Position numbers and translations under genes: made by a program. This document shows positions 9,201-17,008 of a DNA stretch of 64,000 bases, piece after piece. Location: positions 1-64,000 of the forward strand of contig JAGWYJ010000012.1 in NCBI GenBank assembly GCA_018969425.1, written 5' to 3'. Position 1 is the first letter of the stretch. Each line of letters begins with the position of its first letter. The stretch is from Alphaproteobacteria bacterium. GTDB taxonomy: Bacteria > Pseudomonadota > Alphaproteobacteria > Caulobacterales > Hyphomonadaceae. The notes beneath the pieces are model-generated. The model was given only the letters and a program-made list of their open reading frames with translations. It searched no databases and had not been told where the DNA came from.

Positions 9201-11249
9201 ATGATGCAGTCCGCAGCACGGCTTGCGTTCGATCCTCTGATCTCATGGCCCTGGGTATGGGGCCTGGTCTTTCTCTCATTCGGTCTCTGGGCTGTTTATC
9301 TCGTACTGAGAGGACGGGCGCGTCTTCTTAGGGCGCTTGCGATAACTCTGCTGGCGGCGGCGCTGGCCAATCCTCTCTGGATTGAGGAACAGCGCGAGCC
9401 CCTGAAAGATATCGCCGCGATTGTTCTCGACAGATCGGAGAGCATGAACTTCCGCGGCCGGTCAGAGACGGCCGGGGCGGCGTTTCTGGACCTGAAGACG
9501 CGTATCGAAGCTGACGAGACGCTCGAGCTGAGGATCGTCGAAACCGATCCTGCCGCAGAATCCTCCAATATCTACTCCGCCCTCAGATCGGCTCTGTCCG
9601 ATGCGCCGAGAGATCGCATCGCCGGCGCTATCCTTATAACCGATGGTCAGATCCATGACGCGCCGGACAGTCCCGACGAGCTGGCCGAACTTGGGCCAAT
9701 CCACGGGCTTGTCGTCGGCGGAGAGGATGAAAAAGACCGCAGGCTTGAAATCGAAACCGCCCCAAGCTTCGGTCTTCTGGACACACCCCTTGAGCTACGG
9801 GTGAGAGTCGAGGACCCGGGAACCCGACCTGTCCCGGTGGAAATATCCGTCAACGGAGAACGGCGCGAGCCGCAGCTTGCCACACCGGGAGAGCCCACGA
9901 CCCTCAGCATCGATCTCGACCGGCGGGGAGACAATCTCGTCGTCCTTAAAGTTGCAGGCATTGAAGGAGAGCTGACCCTCGCCAACAACCTCGCTTCCGC
10001 CGTGATATCCGGCGTCCAGGACCGCTTGCGGGTTTTGCTTGTAACCGGCGAGCCGTACGCAGGCGCCCGTGTCTGGCGCGACCTCCTGAAGTCGGATCCG
10101 GCCGTCGATCTCGTTCACTTCACTATTCTCAAGCCTCCGCAAAAAACGGACATTACGCCGACGGAAGAAATCGCCCTGATTAATTTTCCGCGAAACCAGC
10201 TTTTCCGGGAAAAACTCAGCGAGTTCGATCTTGTGATTTTCGATCACGAGCTTCGTTCAAGCGTTCTCGAGGCTCAGTATCTCGATCGTGTCGCACGCTA
10301 TGTCGAGAACGGCGGGGCGCTCCTTGTAGTGGCCGGCCCGCCCTATCCGGATGCGGATCTCCTCTACAATTCGCCACTTGCCGGCGTCCTGCCCGGACGC
10401 GCGACAGGCGAAGTGGTCGAAACAAGTTTTGTACCGCAGCTCACCGACCTTGGACGGCGCCACTCAGTCACAGCGCCCCTCGTTGGCCGTGACAGCTGGG
10501 GGCCGTGGATGCGGTATATGAAGCTCGATGCCGGAAAGGCCGAGCCCCTGATGAAGGCGCCGGACGGCGCCCCTCTGCTGCTGCTGCGCCGGGTCGAAAA
10601 GGGTCGGGTGGCCAGCATCATGTCCGACCAGATGTGGCTGTGGGCCCGAGGCTACAAAGGAGGCGGCCCCTACGCCGAGCTTATCCGGAGAACAGCCCAC
10701 TGGCTGATGAAAGAGCCCGAACTCGAAGAAGAACTTCTCGAGCTGAGGCCGGGCGTTCAGGACATAGAGGCTGAACTCCGAACCATGTCCGACGCGCCCC
10801 CTCCGCTCTCACTCACCGGCCCGGACGGCTCCGTGAAGGAAGCGCCGTGGACACTCGCCAGACCGGGCGTCTACACCGCCAAGGTTCCCGCAGAAGACCT
10901 TGGAGAATACTCCGCAAAAGCCGGAGAGCTTAAAGCCGTCACCCTGAGGGGGCCCGCCCACCCCAAGGAGTACGCGGACCTCAGAGCCACAGCGAAACAC
11001 CTGCAACCTGTCTCAGCCGCAACCCTGGGAGGCGTCGTCTCTCTGGGCGCCGACGGGACGCCAGACCTCCCTGAGCTGCGCCGCATCGGCGATCGCGGCA
11101 ATGCGGCCGCAACCGGCTGGATTGGGTTGCGGAAAAAAGGAGCGTTCGCCGTCCGCGCGGTCCAGTCGACCCCGCTTCTGCCAGGACCGATCGGCATGCT
11201 GCTGGCGGTCGGCCTGATGATGCTGGCCTGGAGGCGAGAGGGACGCTGA
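9201..11249 (+). CDS. VWA/glutamine-amidotransferase-like membrane protein
   Basis: A 682-residue membrane protein ending the moxR operon. It has two N-terminal helices (about residues 16-38 and 43-60). A VWA-like domain follows with the metal-site motif DRSES near residue 76 and ILITDGQ near 147. A Rossmann-like amidotransferase-type region (about 270-400) comes next, and a last transmembrane helix lies just before the C-terminus. Tandem ATG codons directly follow the stop of the DUF4159 gene. The absence of a catalytic Cys-His pair in the amidotransferase-like part suggests a binding role, which is inference. Confidence 0.8.
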   Translation: MMQSAARLAFDPLISWPWVWGLVFLSFGLWAVYLVLRGRARLLRALAITLLAAALANPLWIEEQREPLKDIAAIVLDRSESMNFRGRSETAGAAFLDLKTRIEADETLELRIVETDPAAESSNIYSALRSALSDAPRDRIAGAILITDGQIHDAPDSPDELAELGPIHGLVVGGEDEKDRRLEIETAPSFGLLDTPLELRVRVEDPGTRPVPVEISVNGERREPQLATPGEPTTLSIDLDRRGDNLVVLKVAGIEGELTLANNLASAVISGVQDRLRVLLVTGEPYAGARVWRDLLKSDPAVDLVHFTILKPPQKTDITPTEEIALINFPRNQLFREKLSEFDLVIFDHELRSSVLEAQYLDRVARYVENGGALLVVAGPPYPDADLLYNSPLAGVLPGRATGEVVETSFVPQLTDLGRRHSVTAPLVGRDSWGPWMRYMKLDAGKAEPLMKAPDGAPLLLLRRVEKGRVASIMSDQMWLWARGYKGGGPYAELIRRTAHWLMKEPELEEELLELRPGVQDIEAELRTMSDAPPPLSLTGPDGSVKEAPWTLARPGVYTAKVPAEDLGEYSAKAGELKAVTLRGPAHPKEYADLRATAKHLQPVSAATLGGVVSLGADGTPDLPELRRIGDRGNAAATGWIGLRKKGAFAVRAVQSTPLLPGPIGMLLAVGLMMLAWRREGR

Positions 11250-11534
11250 ACGCCAAAGCTCGCCAGAGGCCTCTCACGCGAGACCGCGAAGCCCACCGCA
11301 GCCCACAGACGCCAGAGGCTCTGTCATCGGCGGCAGGACAGACCTGAACGACACGTCCAAAGAGATCCCCACGGGGCTCGTTTCGTAGCCTGTTGTGGTC
11401 TCCAAGATGCTTGAAAGTCAGAGCCTTCGCATCGGTCAGGGCTCACTCACACTCGAGGAGATTCTCCCTCGAGTTATCCCGCACCAGAGCGCTTCAGAGC
11501 GATCAAGAGCAGACAAGCTTCGCACAAGCCGTTC
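11250..11534. other. Non-coding gap between convergent genes
   Basis: 285 bases between the end of the moxR operon and the end of a minus-strand hypothetical gene. Apart from the hairpin at 11452-11473 I see no RNA gene, promoter or repeat. Short frames crossing it lack codon bias and ribosome-binding sites. Confidence 0.5.
11452..11473. terminator. Hairpin between convergent genes
   Basis: Arms CTCGAGG and CCTCGAG (7 bp) are separated by 8 bases. It lies 203 bases past the plus-strand stop and 62 bases past the minus-strand stop. No T-tract follows, so it is only a possible terminator. Confidence 0.3.
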
Positions 11535-12023
11535 TCAGGTTTCAAGCTTCGCCAAACGAGAAAGCAGATCCTCATACGCCGCCGAGGCGCCTCTGGGGGT
11601 TCCGGCTATCCACGCACGAAGCAGGCGGGTCTCAAGATCGGTCCGTTTTGCTCGGCGAAGAATGATCGCCATCCTGCGGACAGAGGCCGGCGGAGGAAGA
11701 AGTCCGCTCTCATGAAGGGCGTCCACTCCCTCCTCAACAAGAGTGGCGTGCGCCGAGAGATTGTCGGCGATGGAGTTCCATTGCTCGGAAAATTCCTTCT
11801 TATCCGTCGAACCTATAGCCGTTCCCCGCCATAACCCAGCCTCGCCAAGGGTGACCCCGGATTCAGCTGCAATCGACCAGACCTTATCGAAACTCTCACG
11901 GCTTCTGGCTCGCAGCGTCTGTTCGTCAGGACAGGGACGAGACAACAGATATTCGATCAGCCGCAGGACACGATCGACCTCGGCCGGGTCCAGCCCAACA
12001 GAAGCGTTTCTGGCATCACGCAT
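11535..12023 (-). CDS. Hypothetical helical protein
   Basis: A 162-residue protein that I do not recognise. It is soluble and mostly helical by composition, with no signal peptide. It includes a DPAEVDRVLRLIEYLLSRP helix near the N-terminus and an arginine-rich segment (VRRMAIILRRAKR) near residue 115. The balanced amino-acid composition and codon use like its neighbours argue for a real gene. The start at 12023 is ATG. It is monocistronic as far as can be seen, between a convergent membrane-protein gene and a secreted esterase on the same strand 123 bases upstream. Confidence 0.6.
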   Translation of the reverse strand: MRDARNASVGLDPAEVDRVLRLIEYLLSRPCPDEQTLRARSRESFDKVWSIAAESGVTLGEAGLWRGTAIGSTDKKEFSEQWNSIADNLSAHATLVEEGVDALHESGLLPPPASVRRMAIILRRAKRTDLETRLLRAWIAGTPRGASAAYEDLLSRLAKLET

Positions 12024-12146
12024 GACACCGACCCCAATTTCAATGACCCTTCATGAATACCGTCCGGGACATCCCCCCTGACACACCCCAACTTCAGGCG
12101 CCAGCACTATGACCTGAGACCATTGGACATGGGAACCCGCTGGAAT

Positions 12147-13079
12147 TCATTGCGCCACCGTCAATCCGAAAGCCGACCGGTAAAACGCCCAATAGCGCGT
12201 ACCCAGGGATCGCATCACCCTGAGCGGGTCATGTCCGACACCCTCCACAACGATCCACTCGTGAGGAATGCGGAACCGCAGAAGATCCTCATGAAACGCC
12301 TCATTATTCCCAAGCGTCTCATCCTGATCGCCAATAATCATCCGCACGCGTGAGGTCCGAGCGATCAGCGCTGCGTTGGAAGCCGCCTGATGCCTGGGAC
12401 TGACCTCCTGAAAATAGGCCGGATCCCCCCCATAAACGTCGCGAAGAAGCTCGCTCGCCTGAACGCCGCTTGCCCTCGGCGTTCGATCAAGGGTCTCCTG
12501 AAGAGGGCCCGCGCCGACGATAGAAACATTGCAGAAAATCTCAGGAAACTTGAAACCCAGCCGAGCCGCCCCGTAACCTCCCATACTGAAGCCGTCCAGC
12601 ATTCGACCACGACAGGACGGCATGGTGTGATAGGCGCTATCGACGTGAGAGACGAGATCCTTGACGATGATCGTCTCAATAGGCGCAGATCCATCCTTCC
12701 AGTCCACATACATGCCGAACCGGAGGCCGTTGACGAACACCGCCAGAAACGGCGGCGCCTCTCCTGATCGGATCGCGGCGTCAAACTGCCTCGCCACCGG
12801 CGCAATGCCGCGCAAACCTCCCCCAGAGCCATGCAGCCAGTAAACCACGGGCAAGCGACGTCGCTCATCGCTGTCGTATCCCGGTGGCTTATAGAGGTGG
12901 TAGCTGACGGCGCCGTCAGCGGCCTCACTCTCGAACTCATGGTAGGTCACCCCCGGGGCCTCTATTGCGCCGGTTACCCATTCGAGACTGCGCGACGTCT
13001 GCGAGACGGCTGCAGCGGACAGCGCGAGGCCAAGGCAACTGCAGACAGCTAATCTTTTCAGAAAACAACCGATCGACAT
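12147..13079 (-). CDS. Secreted alpha/beta hydrolase (esterase D / PHB-depolymerase-like)
   Basis: A 310-residue exported hydrolase with an N-terminal signal peptide (about residues 1-26). It has the esterase-D-like fold: the strand and turn VVYWLHGSGGG at 78-88 form the oxyanion region, the nucleophile S165 sits in GFSMGGYG, and the acid lies in the GDQDE segment. The base is the histidine of EGVGHD near the C-terminus. ATG with GGGAGG 5 bases upstream fixes the start. It is likely to hydrolyse an ester in the periplasm; the substrate is unknown. A GDSL hydrolase and a monooxygenase-hydrolase fusion lie next to it. Confidence 0.85.
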   Translation of the reverse strand: MSIGCFLKRLAVCSCLGLALSAAAVSQTSRSLEWVTGAIEAPGVTYHEFESEAADGAVSYHLYKPPGYDSDERRRLPVVYWLHGSGGGLRGIAPVARQFDAAIRSGEAPPFLAVFVNGLRFGMYVDWKDGSAPIETIIVKDLVSHVDSAYHTMPSCRGRMLDGFSMGGYGAARLGFKFPEIFCNVSIVGAGPLQETLDRTPRASGVQASELLRDVYGGDPAYFQEVSPRHQAASNAALIARTSRVRMIIGDQDETLGNNEAFHEDLLRFRIPHEWIVVEGVGHDPLRVMRSLGTRYWAFYRSAFGLTVAQ

Positions 13080-13261
13080 GACAGCCTCCCTGACCGCATC
13101 CCCCTGAAACGGCGTTCACGCCTGCCGACCACCATAATCGCGACGGTCAATAAAAGAAAAGCGAGCGCTGCGGGTGGCGCGACAACTGACAAGAGAGCGG
13201 CATGAACGATGAGCAGAAGCCCGCCTAAGGCAAAATGGACTGACAGCCCAAATAAGAGCAT
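13058..13261 (-). CDS. Possible small membrane protein
   Basis: A 67-residue frame with two hydrophobic helices (residues 2-24 and 28-46) and a basic tail containing GRRERRFRG. It starts at an ATG at 13261 with a poor ribosome-binding site (GGGGA) and overlaps the start of the esterase gene by 22 bases. The transmembrane pattern and positive-inside tail make it plausible, but it could be a chance frame. The same frame is open to 13360 with no better start. Confidence 0.4.
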   Translation of the reverse strand: MLLFGLSVHFALGGLLLIVHAALLSVVAPPAALAFLLLTVAIMVVGRRERRFRGMRSGRLSCRSVVF

Positions 13262-13362
13262 AGTCGGGTCCCCGGCGCGCAGGCCGATCGCTCCCGGCAA
13301 CACTATGCAATGTCGATCAAGCAGGTCGGGACACCCCCAAGCATGAGAACCGGACCTCACTC

Positions 13363-14208
13363 ATGACCCCGTCCCGCAAAACGATCTTCCTCTGCTTGGC
13401 GACGGCTTCAGTCCTCGCAGCACATGCTGTTCCGGCGGCGGCTCAGGTCAGGCCGACCTTTGCATCAACACAGCCGATCCCCCGCGTTGAATACTGGCAG
13501 GAGCGAATTCAACAGATCGATAAAGAGTTGCTGGAACGAAGAGACCTCTCATCGGTCAGACTGGTGTTCCTGGGAGACTCGATCACCGACTTCTGGCTCA
13601 TGGATGAGAACCTGTGGGTGAAGGGGCAGTTTGCAGGACGCAAAGTCTGGGATCAGGCGTTCACAGGCGCCCAGCCCGAGAACCTGGCGATCAATCTTGG
13701 CGTCTCCGGGGACCGGATCGAACATGTTCTTCATCGCATCACGCCCCGTTCGGCAGGCGGTCTCGGTCACCTCGATGCAAAAGGCCTGAAGCCCGAGTTC
13801 ATCATTCTGATGCTGGGGATCAACAACACCTGGGCCGCTGAGGAGCCCGTCGTTGACAGCATTCTGGCCGGATTAAAGGTAACGCTCGCAACAATTCACG
13901 AAAGACAGCCCCACGCTCAGATCGTTCTCCAGTCACTTTTACCGACAAATGAGCCCGCAAAGAACCGCGACATAGTTCTTCCGGCAAACGAGGGACTACT
14001 GACCCTGTCACGACAGCCGGCATTCCGCGAGTACACGCACTATCTCGACCTATATCCGGATTATGTGAACGCCGATGGAACCCAGATTTCCCGGTACTTC
14101 AATGACGGCCTGCATCCAAGCCCGGGCGGGTACGAGATCTGGCGAACCAAACTGGTGAAGGCGCTTCAGAGTTTGCGCCAGCAGAATGCTTCACGGCGAC
14201 GCGACTGA
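13363..14208 (+). CDS. Secreted SGNH/GDSL-family hydrolase
   Basis: A 281-residue exported esterase or acetylhydrolase. Residues 1-28 form a signal peptide ending AAAQ. The SGNH blocks are in order: block I GDSIT with nucleophile S73, block II glycine in NLGVSGDR, block III in MLGINNTW, and block V DGLHPS with D248 and H251. Such enzymes release acyl or acetyl groups from carbohydrates or lipids outside the cytoplasm. It is divergent from the small membrane protein and esterase, and convergent with the monooxygenase fusion gene. The start lacks a strong Shine-Dalgarno sequence. Confidence 0.88.
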   Translation: MTPSRKTIFLCLATASVLAAHAVPAAAQVRPTFASTQPIPRVEYWQERIQQIDKELLERRDLSSVRLVFLGDSITDFWLMDENLWVKGQFAGRKVWDQAFTGAQPENLAINLGVSGDRIEHVLHRITPRSAGGLGHLDAKGLKPEFIILMLGINNTWAAEEPVVDSILAGLKVTLATIHERQPHAQIVLQSLLPTNEPAKNRDIVLPANEGLLTLSRQPAFREYTHYLDLYPDYVNADGTQISRYFNDGLHPSPGGYEIWRTKLVKALQSLRQQNASRRRD

Positions 14209-14269
14209 CGCACGACACAGGCCTGCCCAGGAATTCGGCACGGATATGCAGAGCTCGCTCGCAGCTTCA

Positions 14270-16831
14270 CTAGGTCCTGTGAAATCGAGCTATCGCATCG
14301 GCAAGGGCGCGACGATGCGGCTCGGCGCTCATGATGAGATCAACCATTGTGATCGAAGCATGGGTCTGGCCGGCAGCGAGCCGGAGCTCGACGGCCGCAC
14401 CCGCGCGCTCAAGGCAGGCGGCGAACTCCATGCCCTCATCCCTCAGAGGATCAAATTGAGCCGTCAGGATAACAGCTGGGGGAGACGAAGGACGCGCCTT
14501 CGCGCCCAGAACGATCTGCGAACCCGGCCGCTCTGACACAGAAATGTACTGATCGAGGAACCAGGCCATCAGCGAAGCCGTCAGGCCATAGCCGTGCGCA
14601 TTCTCGAGATAGGATGACCGAGACATATCGACATCTGTCACCGGGGTCAGGAGCACCTGACCGAGGACCCCTTCCGGCGCATCCACATGCGCCAGACCAG
14701 CGACGCAGGACGCCAGATTGGCGCCGGCGCTCCATCCGGCGACAACGATCCCGCCGGATCGCCCCCCGAGAGACGACTTTGTGTCAAACACCCATGTGAG
14801 CGCAGCCTCAGCATCCTCATGAGCGGCGGGATAGGGATGTTCGGGAGCATGTCGATAATCCGCAGACACAATGATCGAGCCAGAGTTCAGACACAGATAA
14901 CGGCATAGCGGGTCGTCGGAGGCATGATCGCCCAGAACAAAGCCGCCGCCATGAAAATACAAAGTGACGGGAAATGGCCCCGATCCAGGCGGACGATAAA
15001 GCCGGAACCGGAGATCACCGGCGGCGCCTGGGAACACCCCATCCTCGATGTGCACCTCCGGACCGATCGGGCGCTGAGCATAGGAGGTCCGGATCAGGGC
15101 CCTGGCCTGTTCGGCGGAGAGCGACTCCAGAGGCGGCGGATTCAGCTGGGCCGTCATCCGCAGAACAGCTTCGACATCGGGCTTCAGCTGCCTGACGACG
15201 CCGTCGCTGACCTTCTCCCCATCGCGTCCGCTCCGACGAAAACCCAGATACCCTCTCTCCCGCACTTCGTCACAGGTCAGTCGATAGACATCGACGCCGC
15301 CGACATAAGGAAGGACGCCGACAGGCTTCCCTGACACGTTTGCCCCCGTGTACCAGGAGTTCGCCTCCCGAAAAAGCGAGAGCTCCACGCATTCGGCCGA
15401 GTGCTTAGCCCACCCAGCCTGCGCAGTTTCAGTCGGCTCAATCACATCAAGGCGGTCCTTCTTCAGGTCCGCGAGAGTGGCTGTGATCCATTCAACGTGC
15501 TGTTCGATAGAAACCGCCATATTGGATAGAACAGATGGGCTTCCCGGTCCGGTGATCATGAAGAAATTGGGAAAGCCGCAGGTCATGAGACCCAGATAGG
15601 TCTGGGGACCCTCACGCCAGGCATCCGCGAGCCTGGCCCCGCCTCTGCCCCTGACATCGACCGCCAGCACAGCGCCGGTCATCGCATCAAAGCCGGTTGC
15701 ATAAACGACGACATCAAACTCAAGATGCTCGTGAGCGAGCTGCGCTCCCGTCTCTGTGAAGCTGACGATAGGGGTCCTGCGCAGATCAACAAGTCGGACG
15801 TTGGGTTGATTGAACGTCTCATAGTACCCCGTATCCAGGCAGGGTCGCTTGGTGGCGATCGGATAGTCCTGAGAGCTCAGCGCACGAGCTGTTTCAGGGT
15901 TGGTCACGATGCTCCGGATCTGTCCCCGAAGGTAGTCGCACAACGTGTCGTTAGCGGCACGGTCCCGAAGGATATCGGCAAAGGCTCCTCCAATCCCGAG
16001 AAGGTCTCCGGAATTCCACATCCGGTCGTATACGCGCTCTCTCTCAGACGCATCGACCTGAAGAGCCCCGACCAGGCTGCGTTCGACGGGGACGCCCGCC
16101 GGGCTCAATCGAGCCTCCTGACGATACGCCGCCCTGTCTGATGCAATCCTCGCCCTCTTCGCCTCTGAGGGGGGACCGTTGTGAGCGGGAATAGAGTAAG
16201 CTGGCGTTCTCTGAAAAACCGTAAGATGCTCCGCCTCAGCCGCAAGACTTGGGATCGACTGCACGGCGGACGATCCTGTTCCAACCACCGCCACACGTTT
16301 GCCGCGAAGCCTCACACCCTCAACAGGCCATGAACTGGTGAAATAAGCCTCGCCCGCGAAGCGCTCCACTCCCGGAATATCAGGCGTCTTCGGCGCGGAA
16401 AGACATCCCGTCGCCATAATGAGATGCCGGCAGACAAGTGTGTCTCCCGCAGATGTCTCTACCTTCCAGACACGGGCGCCGTCATCCCAGGCCGCCGTGA
16501 GAAGCCGGGTCGAAAACCGGAACGTCCTCCTGAGATCATAGCGGTCAGCGACAAAGTTCAGATAGCGCAGGATCTCTGGCTGCGTAGCATAGCGCTCAGA
16601 CCAGGCCCACTCCGTCTCAAGATCGGGATCAAACGAGTAACAGTAATCGAAACTCTCGATATCGCAGCGCGCCCCGGGATAGCGGTTCCAGAACCAGGTC
16701 CCGCCGACACCCTCCGCCGCCTCAAGACCGATGACGGAGAAGCCTCGGGAGCGAAGGGCATGGACCGCGTAGAGACCCGCCATTCCTGCGCCGACGACGA
16801 GGACATCCGCTGCCCCTGCTTGAGATGTCAT
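14270..16831 (-). CDS. Flavin monooxygenase (Baeyer-Villiger type) fused to HSL-family alpha/beta hydrolase
   Basis: An 853-residue two-domain enzyme. Residues 1 to about 540 are a class B flavin monooxygenase: FAD site GAGMAG at 14-19, GGTWFWNRYPGARCD with D57, NADPH site GTGSSA at 184-189, and the active-site arginine R329 in KRPCLDTGYY. The Baeyer-Villiger fingerprint at 158-169 is present except that its histidine is phenylalanine (F164). Residues about 560-853 are a hormone-sensitive-lipase-like hydrolase with HGGG at 627-630 and catalytic S701, D794 and H824. The second domain could hydrolyse an ester made by the first. The start at 16831 has GGAGG 8 bases upstream; the open frame further upstream is not used. 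Confidence 0.88.
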   Translation of the reverse strand: MTSQAGAADVLVVGAGMAGLYAVHALRSRGFSVIGLEAAEGVGGTWFWNRYPGARCDIESFDYCYSFDPDLETEWAWSERYATQPEILRYLNFVADRYDLRRTFRFSTRLLTAAWDDGARVWKVETSAGDTLVCRHLIMATGCLSAPKTPDIPGVERFAGEAYFTSSWPVEGVRLRGKRVAVVGTGSSAVQSIPSLAAEAEHLTVFQRTPAYSIPAHNGPPSEAKRARIASDRAAYRQEARLSPAGVPVERSLVGALQVDASERERVYDRMWNSGDLLGIGGAFADILRDRAANDTLCDYLRGQIRSIVTNPETARALSSQDYPIATKRPCLDTGYYETFNQPNVRLVDLRRTPIVSFTETGAQLAHEHLEFDVVVYATGFDAMTGAVLAVDVRGRGGARLADAWREGPQTYLGLMTCGFPNFFMITGPGSPSVLSNMAVSIEQHVEWITATLADLKKDRLDVIEPTETAQAGWAKHSAECVELSLFREANSWYTGANVSGKPVGVLPYVGGVDVYRLTCDEVRERGYLGFRRSGRDGEKVSDGVVRQLKPDVEAVLRMTAQLNPPPLESLSAEQARALIRTSYAQRPIGPEVHIEDGVFPGAAGDLRFRLYRPPGSGPFPVTLYFHGGGFVLGDHASDDPLCRYLCLNSGSIIVSADYRHAPEHPYPAAHEDAEAALTWVFDTKSSLGGRSGGIVVAGWSAGANLASCVAGLAHVDAPEGVLGQVLLTPVTDVDMSRSSYLENAHGYGLTASLMAWFLDQYISVSERPGSQIVLGAKARPSSPPAVILTAQFDPLRDEGMEFAACLERAGAAVELRLAAGQTHASITMVDLIMSAEPHRRALADAIARFHRT

Positions 16832-16914
16832 CAACGTATCCTCCGGAGATCTCGAAACGACAGCATCCTGACGATCAGGAAGGCTCCGCAGGGGGCCACG
16901 CCCGATACGCCTTG

Positions 16915-16937
16915 GCAAGACGCCGGACGTGTCTTGC
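16915..16937. promoter_or_regulatory. Inverted repeat in divergent promoter region
   Basis: GCAAGAC (16915-16921) and GTCTTGC (16931-16937) are perfect inverted arms around a 9-base centre. They lie between the monooxygenase fusion (minus) and the PQQ-type dehydrogenase (plus), 84 and 72 bases from their starts. This could be an operator controlling both genes. No regulator gene is adjacent. Confidence 0.35.
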
Positions 16938-17008
16938 TGCGCTGCAGCGTGACGACGCTCGGCGAATAGCCTTTGATAGCCGCAAAACAAAAATGGGGAG
17001 AGACATCG

